Shown: one piece after another, positions 1 through 7,304 of the stretch
How positions within the stretch are numbered: position 1 is the first letter of the stretch
Layout: every line of letters starts with the position of its first letter
Assembly: GCA_025455065.1 (NCBI GenBank)
Contig: JALONG010000004.1
Span: 1-64,000, forward strand
Length of the DNA: 64,000 nucleotides
Reading direction: 5' to 3'
From: Candidatus Kapaibacterium sp.
GTDB lineage: Bacteria; Bacteroidota; Ignavibacteria; Kapaibacteriales; UBA4661
Notes under the pieces: generated by a model
Told to the model about the DNA's origin: nothing
The model's database searches: none
The model's input: only the letters and a program-made list of their open reading frames with translations
Translations under genes and position numbers: made by a program

Positions 1-60
1 CGGCGCATGATGTTGAGCAACAGGTTACAAACATTGTTCTATTCAATCCAATATACAAAG

Positions 61-96
61 AATTTATGCATAATTGTCAACTCAAATTGGTATTAC
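61..96 (+). repeat. Dispersed 3'-end repeat, copy 1 (TCAACTCAAATTGGTATTA)
   Basis: The core TCAACTCAAATTGGTATTA is preceded by an AT-rich TTTATGCATAATTG stretch. It recurs in near-identical form at 21520-21577, 53712-53744 and, inverted, at 53604-53622. This copy contains the stop codon of the minus-strand gene at 93-1226. Confidence 0.6.
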
Positions 97-1226
97 TCCC
101 TCGTAGCCATGCTCCGTGCAGGCTTTTCGCCGACGCTGACGCTGTATTCGGCAACGGTTTTGACCGAACAGCCGACAATATCGCTAGAACCGCGCTCACG
201 GATAAATTCGGTGGCGGTGATTTCAAGTTTGTATGCGCCGTCAGTAGGGAATTTAACGTGAACGGTGAATTTACGCCCTTCGCGGCTTGTTTTGACCATT
301 GAGCGTTGGTCTTTTGCGTCTTTTTCCGCGTAGGTACGTGCGCCTAACTGTAGATTTGGTGGTGCTTCAAAGGTAAGCGTCAGTGCGCGTTGTTTGGTGG
401 AAATGGCGTATTCACGGTGCGAAACGGGTGTGAGCATATACCCGTGCAATGCCCCAAAACACTGTACGCTATTGATAAACTGCTCTTTGGTAAGCGGTTC
501 TGCGAGAAATTGCCAGCGTTTGTCGTCGGGGAAACTTGTGTAAATCATCTGTTCCGGCGCAATACAAAAAAACGCATCAGCGTAGGCGAGTTTGTAGGAG
601 CCGTCGGTTTCAACTTCTTTGTACACCGGTAAATCCACCAAGTAGGATTTTCCGCCTGTGCGGAAGGCGTTCCATGTATGGCGTTTGAGCGTGGAAGCGT
701 CGCCGGGCTGAAAATTAAAGCCTTTTTTCACGCCGTTGATAACGAAGGCTTCCACTCCTGCGGTGTGCATCATCCGCACAAAGAGTGCTGCGAAGCCGCT
801 TGCAAGCCCTTTACGGTTCGCAAACACGCTGTCGGCATTGTCCGATATGCGCTGTCGGTCGGCGGCGGCAGATTCAAAATCGTAACTGACGTTTGATGTT
901 ATCCAGCGAGCAATAGCGCGGGCTTTCTCAATATCATTGGTAGCGGGTTTGGTGAGGTATGCAACAAGTTTCGGAAGCGATTGAAGCGCAATATGCTGCG
1001 GAACGCGCTGCGCATAAATGTCTATTGCCGCGAAATTTACCGATTCTTTATGCACTATCTCTTTTCCGACGGCTTCTTTTGCAGAAGCCTCAAAAGGCGC
1101 ATTGATATTCGGCTCGGTTGGGGCATTATCGGAAAATGCCGAAAGTCGGATGGAAAAACATGATACCGCAAGGAGGCTTAATGCCAAGAACAATGCGGGT
1201 CTGCGAGAGGAAGAAGCGATAATCAT
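93..1226 (-). CDS. Secreted transglutaminase-like (kyphoscoliosis-peptidase-like) protein lacking the catalytic Cys
   Basis: 377 residues. An N-terminal hydrophobic signal segment (about residues 10-32) points to export. The central part matches the transglutaminase-like fold: an entry helix ARAIARWITSNVSYDF, then KGLASGFAALF, then HTWNAF, then SYLVDLP. In active members the second motif reads G-x-C-x-G-[YF]-A. Here the Cys position is Ala (codon complement at 801-803), while the His and Asp motifs remain. The C-terminal about 100 residues look like a beta-rich domain, as in KY-type proteins. I infer a non-catalytic binding role in the periplasm or on the surface. The stop codon lies within a dispersed repeat at 61-96. 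No downstream partner is visible. Confidence 0.7.
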   Translation of the reverse strand: MIIASSSRRPALFLALSLLAVSCFSIRLSAFSDNAPTEPNINAPFEASAKEAVGKEIVHKESVNFAAIDIYAQRVPQHIALQSLPKLVAYLTKPATNDIEKARAIARWITSNVSYDFESAAADRQRISDNADSVFANRKGLASGFAALFVRMMHTAGVEAFVINGVKKGFNFQPGDASTLKRHTWNAFRTGGKSYLVDLPVYKEVETDGSYKLAYADAFFCIAPEQMIYTSFPDDKRWQFLAEPLTKEQFINSVQCFGALHGYMLTPVSHREYAISTKQRALTLTFEAPPNLQLGARTYAEKDAKDQRSMVKTSREGRKFTVHVKFPTDGAYKLEITATEFIRERGSSDIVGCSVKTVAEYSVSVGEKPARSMATRE

Positions 1227-1256
1227 AGCGTGGTAAAAGTGAATCGTAGATTGCAG

Positions 1257-1345
1257 TGTTGAGTGTTAAGTGCTAAGTGTTGAGTACTAAGTGCAGCAAA
1301 ATATGTTGCTTGCGACATCAACTCAACACTTAGTCATTCAACACT
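1257..1345. repeat. Head-to-head tandem heptamer array
   Basis: From 1257 the sequence reads as consecutive 7-mers GTGTTGA, GTGTTAA, GTGCTAA, GTGTTGA, GTACTAA, GTGCAGC. After a short spacer the complementary 7-mer family runs in the other orientation (CAACTCAACACTTAG at 1319-1333, then TCATTCAACACTT). The two arms can pair into a hairpin. A related array lies at 27806-27838. The pattern resembles the short tandemly repeated repetitive (STRR) heptamers described in cyanobacteria; that resemblance is by form only. Confidence 0.7.
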
Positions 1346-1632
1346 TTTTTGTTGTCAAGTCTGCGAGTGAACATGATGCTTACCTTGTGCAAGCATACTT
1401 CTTTTTGTTCAATTTACGTGCCAATTTTTTACCACGAGTGTTTCTGCGCCTTGTTATTGCTCTCAATCTCACACAAAGCATGTAGAATGGTGCTTTACGA
1501 GGTATTTGATGGCAGGGTTTTCCTTCTACGTCTGCTTGCATCGTTTTTTGCAATTTTCTCAAAATAAAACAGACTTGCCTTCACAAAACGAAAACCACTT
1601 CACATTACGTGAGAATTTTCTAAGAAAAAACC

Positions 1633-1663
1633 TTGTTTGGATGAATAGACTGAAGTATATTTG
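1633..1663 (+). promoter_or_regulatory. Candidate Bacteroidota-type promoter
   Basis: TTG at 1633-1635 is followed by a 20-base spacer and TATATTTG at 1656-1663. This matches the Bacteroidota primary-sigma consensus TTTG-N19-TAnnTTTG in its key positions. It lies about 205 bases upstream of the HTH-receiver-kinase gene. Confidence 0.4.
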
Positions 1664-1868
1664 CAGGTATCACAGTTTGTGAAGTGCTTCAGTATTTTGC
1701 TTCACACGAGGAACGGCAAAAGAGTAAACGGATGTAAAAAGGTTTGAGCGCTATGAAACCGCAAGAGAGCGGACGTTTACGCATTTCATACTTCATCGTT
1801 TATACTTCATACTTTTCTTTGCTTGTCCACTAATCAACGCTTTCTGCCATTGTTCTGTTGCAGCCGAT

Positions 1869-3284
1869 ATGACGAAACATTCTCCCGCCCGCGAAATTTT
1901 GCAACGAGTGAAAGACCTCTACGACATTTCTACCGATGCCGACCTTGCCGAATTTTTCGGCATTACGCCCTCCGCGCTTTCTAATTGGAAATACCGCAAC
2001 ACGGTAGATTACCGCTTGCTCTTTGAGAAATGTTACGGTTTTAACTACCATTTCATCATCACGGGCGAGGGCGAAAAGTACGCGCCCGACGAAGATGAAA
2101 TCCTCGAAATCCAGCGCGGAAACAAGGATTTGCGCTCGCTCGTCTTGGAAGATGCCGGCATTACGCAAAAGAAAATTTTGATTATCGAAGACCACACGCA
2201 AATGCGCCAACTGATTGAGCGGCATTTGAAGAAAGAAGGCTACATCGTGCTTGGCGCAGGCGACGGCACCGAAGGGCTGACGCTGGCAAAAGAACACGTG
2301 CCGGATGTGATTATTTCCGATATTGTAATGCCCGGACTAAGTGGATACGAGGTTTTACGCGAGATTCGGGCGGATTTGCAAACGACGCATATTCCCTTGC
2401 TCTTTATTTCCAGCAAAGCGGATTTGGCAGAAATTCGCCATGCGATGAATTTGGGCGCTGACGATTACCTCACCAAACCTATTCAAATCAAAGAATTACT
2501 GCAAGCCGTCAATGCCCGTTTGCACAAAAGCGCTCTTGTGCAGCGCCAGATGGATTCAGTCTTGCAGAAAATTCGTTCAGGTTTTGTGCGGGTTTTGCCG
2601 CATGAGTTCCGCACACCGCTTTCTACCATTATCGGCGGCACAAAATACATCATTGATTCGTTTGAATCCCTGAGCAAACCGGAGATTTTGGAACTGCTCA
2701 AAATGGTGAACAGTTCGACGAATAATTTGAATCGCCTGCTGGAAAAAATTCTGCTCTACGCGAAGTTGGAATCTATCGCGCAAGAAGGCGAAGAGGGCTT
2801 GGAACAGCTTGGGAAGCGCGTTACGGAAAACGCCGGAGATGTAATTTCGGATATTGTGTTGGATTCCGCGCAAGCGCATAACCGCATGAAAGACATCGAA
2901 CTTGCTATAAGTGAAGAAAGTATCGCTCTCAGCATTAACCCTGTGTATTTGACGACACTTGTTACCGAAATCATCGAAAATGCGATTAAATTTTCACAAG
3001 CCGGTTCGCCGATTGCCGTTAGCTTCAAGAAAGAGGACGGCGGGGCTGTGCTGAACGTGCGCGACGAAGGGCGCGGCATGAGTCCTTCGCAAATCAAGAG
3101 CATTGGCGCATTTACGCAGTTCGACCGCGAAATGTATGAGCAGCAGGGCATCGGGCTGGGATTTTCGATTATTGCCCGTATTATTGACCTTTTCAAAGGC
3201 AAATTGACCATCAAAAGTGAGCCTGCACGCGGCACACAGGTTTTTGTATCGCTGAATATCGCTCCGACCGCGAAGGCGAAATGA
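1869..3284 (+). CDS. CI-type HTH / receiver / histidine kinase hybrid
   Basis: 471 residues with no signal peptide or membrane segment, so probably cytosolic. Residues about 8-68 resemble the phage CI-repressor helix-turn-helix domain (DLAEFFGITPSALSNWK). Residues about 102-218 are a receiver domain: IIED at 105-108, phospho-acceptor Asp151 in SDIVMPG, and Lys203 in LTKP. A HisKA segment follows with His245 in PHEFRTPL. The HATPase shows an N-box around Asn371 (EIIENAIKF), DEGRGMS near 399-405 and GIGLGF. The order DNA-binding, receiver, kinase in one chain is uncommon, since hybrid kinases usually carry the receiver at the C-terminus. It may couple phosphorelay directly to DNA binding. No partner regulator is adjacent. 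Confidence 0.85.
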   Translation: MTKHSPAREILQRVKDLYDISTDADLAEFFGITPSALSNWKYRNTVDYRLLFEKCYGFNYHFIITGEGEKYAPDEDEILEIQRGNKDLRSLVLEDAGITQKKILIIEDHTQMRQLIERHLKKEGYIVLGAGDGTEGLTLAKEHVPDVIISDIVMPGLSGYEVLREIRADLQTTHIPLLFISSKADLAEIRHAMNLGADDYLTKPIQIKELLQAVNARLHKSALVQRQMDSVLQKIRSGFVRVLPHEFRTPLSTIIGGTKYIIDSFESLSKPEILELLKMVNSSTNNLNRLLEKILLYAKLESIAQEGEEGLEQLGKRVTENAGDVISDIVLDSAQAHNRMKDIELAISEESIALSINPVYLTTLVTEIIENAIKFSQAGSPIAVSFKKEDGGAVLNVRDEGRGMSPSQIKSIGAFTQFDREMYEQQGIGLGFSIIARIIDLFKGKLTIKSEPARGTQVFVSLNIAPTAKAK

Positions 3285-3349
3285 TGCGATAAGAATTTGC
3301 TCAAAATAACGTGTCTATTGCGAAATCACATCATCACCACACCGCACCA

Positions 3350-4444
3350 ATGCTTGCACTCGTCCTCCACGAACAACCTCACGGTTCTACCGAAAACACC
3401 GCTTTGGCGCAGACCACTTTGGTGCAGACCGCTTCGCTGCATAGAGCGCACTCGCGTAAAACCTACCGTGTGAACCTTGAAGACGTTCCCAAGCCAACGC
3501 TTGGCGCTGGCCAAGTGCTTGTGCGCATGAGCGCCGCAGCACTGAATCACCGCGACGAATGGATTCGCAAAGGTCAGTATGCACGCATCCGCCCCGGCGT
3601 GATTTTAGGTTCGGACGGATGCGGCATTGTAGAAGAAGTTGCCTCCAAAGCTGATGAACACTTACTTGGGCAGGAAGTTGTTCTCAATCCTTCCATCGGC
3701 TGGGGCGCAAATCCCCGCGTACAAGACCGTGAGTACACGATTCTCGGATTGCCTGTGAACGGCACGTTTGCGGAATACTGTGCCGTTTCCGCACAAAACT
3801 GTTTCCCCAAACCCACGCATTTACGCGCTGTCGAGGCTGCTGCATTGCCGCTCGCCGGATTAACGGCATACCGCGCCGTGCGTACCCACGCAGAAGTCTC
3901 AGAGGGCGTACGGGTGCTGGTTACGGGCATTGGCGGTGGCGTTGCACAATTTGCCGCGCAGTTTGCCGTTGCTTTGGGGGCAAGTGTTTACGCAACTTCC
4001 GGCGATGATACCAAACTCACTTCGGCGATTGAACGCATCGGTTTAGCAGGGGGCGCAAATTACCACAACCCCGAATGGCACAAAACCTTATCAGAAAGCG
4101 CCGGAGAGTTTGATTGCGTGATTGACAGTGCCGTCGGGAATAGTCTGGATGCGCTCTTGGCGCTGCTTGGTATGGGCGGGCGCTATGTATTTTATGGTGC
4201 AACGGCGGGGCGACCGTCGTCGGTGAATGTGCAGATGATATTTTGGAAACAATTACGCTTGCAAGGCTCAACAATGGGGAATGATGCGGAGTTTGGCGAA
4301 ATGCTGCGTTTTGTTGAAGACCACCGCATTGTGCCGATTGTTGATTCTGTTCGCCCTTTCACTGAAATTGGCACTGCATTTGAGGCAATGTCCGAAGGAA
4401 GGCAATTTGGTAAACTTGTGGTAACATTTGCGCATCATACCTGA
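3350..4444 (+). CDS. Medium-chain dehydrogenase/reductase, quinone-oxidoreductase-like
   Basis: 364 residues from the ATG at 3350, where the protein begins MLALVLHEQ, matching the usual start of this family. An upstream in-frame GTG at 3311 would add 13 residues including four consecutive His and is less likely. The GroES-like half contains GQVLVRMSAAALNHRDEW and GSDGCGIVEEV. The NAD(P)-binding half contains the glycine-rich VTGIGGGVAQFAAQFA. The structural-zinc Cys cluster of alcohol dehydrogenases is absent, which favours a zinc-free NADPH:quinone oxidoreductase or enoyl-reductase-like enzyme. The substrate cannot be told from sequence. It stands between a signalling gene and an rRNA methyltransferase with no obvious functional link. 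Confidence 0.8.
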   Translation: MLALVLHEQPHGSTENTALAQTTLVQTASLHRAHSRKTYRVNLEDVPKPTLGAGQVLVRMSAAALNHRDEWIRKGQYARIRPGVILGSDGCGIVEEVASKADEHLLGQEVVLNPSIGWGANPRVQDREYTILGLPVNGTFAEYCAVSAQNCFPKPTHLRAVEAAALPLAGLTAYRAVRTHAEVSEGVRVLVTGIGGGVAQFAAQFAVALGASVYATSGDDTKLTSAIERIGLAGGANYHNPEWHKTLSESAGEFDCVIDSAVGNSLDALLALLGMGGRYVFYGATAGRPSSVNVQMIFWKQLRLQGSTMGNDAEFGEMLRFVEDHRIVPIVDSVRPFTEIGTAFEAMSEGRQFGKLVVTFAHHT

Positions 4445-4488
4445 ACCACGCCCAATGCCTGATTTCTTATCACGCTCTTGGTATTCTC

Positions 4489-6012
4489 ATGTTTCTTCCC
4501 TCGCTTCTTGGTCATTCCGCGCAGCTTTTACGGCTCATTGAACATTCGCCGCGCCCCGCTGACGCGCTTGCGTCGGAGTATTTCCGTGCGAAAAAATACA
4601 TTGGTGCGAAGGAACGTCGTTTCATTTCAGCGCTTGTGTTTGCATCCCTGCGCGGACGTTCTGCTTTTGAGTATTGCGCCACCGAAGCGCTTCAGGGCAT
4701 TATGAGTGAAGTCACTGCGGCGCAAGAACGCGCTCACGAAGCACACAAAGGCAAAAAGACCAGCGCGGAACTGCTCTTTCAGGAACTCGGCATCATCACG
4801 GCGTGTGCATTGGTCGGTAATCACGTTGGTGTGGGCAATATGGTTGAAAGCGTCGAAGAAGCGCTCGGTATCGCTTACGAAGACCTCGAAGGGCGTATTA
4901 TCGTTTTGGGCGAAGCATTTGCCGCACGTCTGGGAGTGAGCAATGATGCGGGTATTCAGGTTGCAATGACCATGCACGAAATTTGGTCGGAACTCGCCGA
5001 AACAATCGAAGAAATTTTTGCCAACGAACTATTCACCGACGACGCGCAGGAACTCCTCGCAACGCGCTATGCTGCTCCGCGTTGGATGCTGTCGGCATGG
5101 CAGGAAGGCACGGTGGAAAGGGGCGATTGGTTTTCGGCGGTGGAATTAGCCGCGTCGTTACTGGGCGCAGCACCAATTCCCGTGCGAGTAAACAGGCTTG
5201 CGGCAGAGCGCGAAGCAGTGATATCAGTATTGCGTGGAGACAGCATTGCAGCACGTCCCGGAAGGCTTTCGCCGGATGCGGTGTTGATTGATAAGCGGGT
5301 GAATCTTTTGGGAACAAATCTCTACAAAGAAGGTATTATCGAAATTCAAGACGAAGCAAGCCAATTAGCGGGTTTCGCACTTGCTCCCGAAGCAGGCTGG
5401 CGGACGCTGGATGCGTGTGCCGGTGCAGGCGGGAAGTCACTCCACATTGGGGCGTTACAGAAAAATCGCGGGGAAATTATTGCATCTGACATTGAGTACC
5501 AACGTCTCAAGGAGTTACCCATTCGCGCAAAACGCAACGGAGTTTCGCTCATTTCCACCGTGCAGCTTCGGGAGAAAAAATCCTCAATCGGGCTTCCTGC
5601 GCAGCTTGAGCATTTGCGGAACAGTTGTGATGCCGTTGTGGTGGATGCGCCTTGCTCCGGTATAGGAACGGTGCGGCGTATGCCAATGGCAAAATGGCGA
5701 TTGACGCAGGAAATGTTGCGAAAACACGCTCAAAATCAAGTAGAAATCCTCAGTTCCTTTGCCGCTGCAACCAAGCCGGGCGGCGTGTTGCTCTACCTCA
5801 CCTGTTCGCTCATGCCGCAAGAAAATAGCCACGTTGTGCAGGCGTTTCTGGCGGCAAACCCCGATTTTACGCCCGAAGCACTTGCCCCTGTTTTTGCACA
5901 GAACAACGTGCGTATTCCCGGATTAACCGCCGATGCACCTTGGCTCACGCTCACTCCAGCGCAGCACGGCACGGACGGCTTTTTTATGGCACGGATGAGG
6001 AGAACTTCATAA
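4489..6012 (+). CDS. rsmB: RsmB/NOP-family 16S rRNA (cytosine-C5) methyltransferase
   Basis: 507 residues, longer than typical RsmB (about 430). The N-terminal third is helical and NusB-like. The C-terminal half is a Rossmann methyltransferase: SAM-binding DACAGAGGKSLH at about residue 307, the Cys-bearing DAPCSGIGTVRR, and the catalytic TCSLMPQEN motif. The two Cys (in PCSG and TCS) are those used by RNA m5C methyltransferases for release and nucleophilic attack. It should modify small-subunit rRNA; other NOP-family targets cannot be excluded. The start was taken at the first ATG after the upstream dehydrogenase, 44 bases downstream of its stop. Confidence 0.88.
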   Translation: MFLPSLLGHSAQLLRLIEHSPRPADALASEYFRAKKYIGAKERRFISALVFASLRGRSAFEYCATEALQGIMSEVTAAQERAHEAHKGKKTSAELLFQELGIITACALVGNHVGVGNMVESVEEALGIAYEDLEGRIIVLGEAFAARLGVSNDAGIQVAMTMHEIWSELAETIEEIFANELFTDDAQELLATRYAAPRWMLSAWQEGTVERGDWFSAVELAASLLGAAPIPVRVNRLAAEREAVISVLRGDSIAARPGRLSPDAVLIDKRVNLLGTNLYKEGIIEIQDEASQLAGFALAPEAGWRTLDACAGAGGKSLHIGALQKNRGEIIASDIEYQRLKELPIRAKRNGVSLISTVQLREKKSSIGLPAQLEHLRNSCDAVVVDAPCSGIGTVRRMPMAKWRLTQEMLRKHAQNQVEILSSFAAATKPGGVLLYLTCSLMPQENSHVVQAFLAANPDFTPEALAPVFAQNNVRIPGLTADAPWLTLTPAQHGTDGFFMARMRRTS

Positions 6013-6014
6013 TC

Positions 6015-6569
6015 TTATTCTTTCAACCCCGCGTCTTTCCTATACGTCGCCGCAACATCCACATAACGCGGCGGAATCACCGTTATCATTTTTCGGTCGT
6101 CATCAGTCAAATCACGGATGATTTTTGCCGGAATACCTGCCACCAACACGCCTTCCGGCACAATAAAACGCTCCCTCACGATTGCTCCCGCAGCGACTAT
6201 CGAATGAGAATTAACGACAACACCGTCCAACACACGTGCGCCCATGCCGATGAGCGCGTGGTCGTGAATCGTGCAACCATGCACCACAACGGAATGTCCG
6301 AGCGTTACGTCATTGCCGATGTGCAGGGGATATTTTTCGTGCGTAACGTGAAGCATGGACAAATCCTGCACATTCGTCCGTTTGCCGATGCGAATGAAAT
6401 TCACATCGCCGCGAATAACCGAGTTATACCAAATCGTGCAATCTTCGCCGATTTCCACATCGCCGGTAATCCGCACCCCGTCGAAAATTGTTACCGAATC
6501 GTGAATGCGAGGCGTGATGCCGTTAAACGGGATGACCGTTGTTTGCTGGGGGTTGATAATATGCGGCAT
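6015..6569 (-). CDS. Gamma-class carbonic anhydrase / hexapeptide-repeat protein
   Basis: 184 residues forming a left-handed beta-helix with hexapeptide repeats. The metal-site pattern of gamma-carbonic anhydrase-like proteins is present: a His in MLHVTHEKYP, then TLGHSVVVHGCTIHDHALIGMGA with the GH and HGC histidines. It is predicted to be a cytosolic zinc or iron enzyme of the YrdA/PaaY type, but many family members have no shown activity. It converges with rsmB, with stop codons only a few bases apart, and lies downstream of a terminator at 6601-6645. Confidence 0.85.
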   Translation of the reverse strand: MPHIINPQQTTVIPFNGITPRIHDSVTIFDGVRITGDVEIGEDCTIWYNSVIRGDVNFIRIGKRTNVQDLSMLHVTHEKYPLHIGNDVTLGHSVVVHGCTIHDHALIGMGARVLDGVVVNSHSIVAAGAIVRERFIVPEGVLVAGIPAKIIRDLTDDDRKMITVIPPRYVDVAATYRKDAGLKE

Positions 6570-6600
6570 AGCGATAGCAAAAAAGAAGGAAAAATGCTTG

Positions 6601-6645
6601 TAAAAAAAACGCCTAATCCGATGGAGCTACACAAAGGATTAGGCG
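6601..6645 (-). terminator. Rho-independent terminator
   Basis: CGCCTAATCC at 6610-6619 pairs perfectly with GGATTAGGCG at 6636-6645. On the minus strand the hairpin is followed by eight T residues. It ends the small membrane-protein transcript (6713-7054). Confidence 0.8.
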
Positions 6646-6712
6646 AGGGATGATGCGGCTTTGGGGCGCAACGTTGAAGCAATGCCCCAAGCAGTCATTG
6701 TGACCGAACGCA

Positions 6713-7054
6713 TTACATAAAGAGCATCAATACTTTGCCCAGCGAACCGATAAAACCACCTGCTTGGCTCAACACATCGGAAAGATGCAAAAAGCGCACA
6801 ACGCTAAAGGCGAAAAGCGTTACGCCGAAGGTTTCCATAAAACGCTGTAAATTCGGAAAATAGCCGGAAGTATTGGAAAAAGCACCCGTCAAAATACCCA
6901 CCACACCCAGCGCAATACCCGTCGCAAAACGTGGCGCATGAACGGTCGAAGTGAGAAGTACGGTAATAAACCATGCGGCAGCAAAGGCAGCAACCACGCC
7001 AATCGTGGTCATAAGCGGATTCGGATGCAAATCTTCTGCGTGTGCGTGAGACAT
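6713..7054 (-). CDS. Small hypothetical membrane protein
   Basis: 113 residues from the ATG at 7054, chosen because GGAAGGA lies just upstream and because a longer frame would overlap the divergent recQ leader. A His/Glu-rich N-terminus (MSHAHAEDLHPNP) is followed by about three hydrophobic segments (TTIGVVAAFAAAWFITVLLT, GIALGVVGILTGAF, FGVTLFAFSVVRFL) and a Gly-containing tail. I do not recognise a family. It is followed by its own terminator. Confidence 0.6.
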   Translation of the reverse strand: MSHAHAEDLHPNPLMTTIGVVAAFAAAWFITVLLTSTVHAPRFATGIALGVVGILTGAFSNTSGYFPNLQRFMETFGVTLFAFSVVRFLHLSDVLSQAGGFIGSLGKVLMLFM

Positions 7055-7239
7055 ACGAAAATCCTTCCAAAAATTGAATGAAACGAAAGAGTGATGAATT
7101 GCTAAAAGGAAAAATAAGGCGCAATGAACAGCAACGAAAGTACGCAAGGTTGAGCGATTGGGCAAGAAATTTTTTTTTGCTTCGTTAGATTCGGCGCTTG
7201 ATTGCCTTGAAATGTGAAGATTACCGTCAAGAAAGATTG

Positions 7240-7247
7240 TATCTTTG
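7240..7247 (+). promoter_or_regulatory. -7 box TATCTTTG upstream of recQ
   Basis: It matches TAnnTTTG and lies 57 bases before the preferred recQ start. No clear -33 TTG is present at the right spacing. Confidence 0.3.
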
Positions 7248-7304
7248 TCGCAGAACGTAATTCTTTTCAGCAAATCTACAACACAAGTCATCTCCACGCT
7301 ACTC

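Larger units (their letters stand above)
1227..1868. other. Long intergenic region between divergent genes
   Basis: About 640 bases separate the transglutaminase-like gene (minus) and the HTH-receiver-kinase gene (plus). The region holds a heptamer repeat array at 1257-1345 and a promoter-like pair of boxes at 1633-1663. I see no convincing gene: the short open frames here have no recognisable composition or ribosome-binding site. Confidence 0.6.

Noticed and set aside
1..34. Possible start of a minus-strand gene running off the left end
   Set aside because: Only about 11 codons are visible, with no ribosome-binding site and Cys/Ser-rich text.
5940..6653. Plus-strand open frame over the gamma-carbonic anhydrase gene
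   Set aside because: The minus-strand hexapeptide protein is clear; this frame is its shadow.
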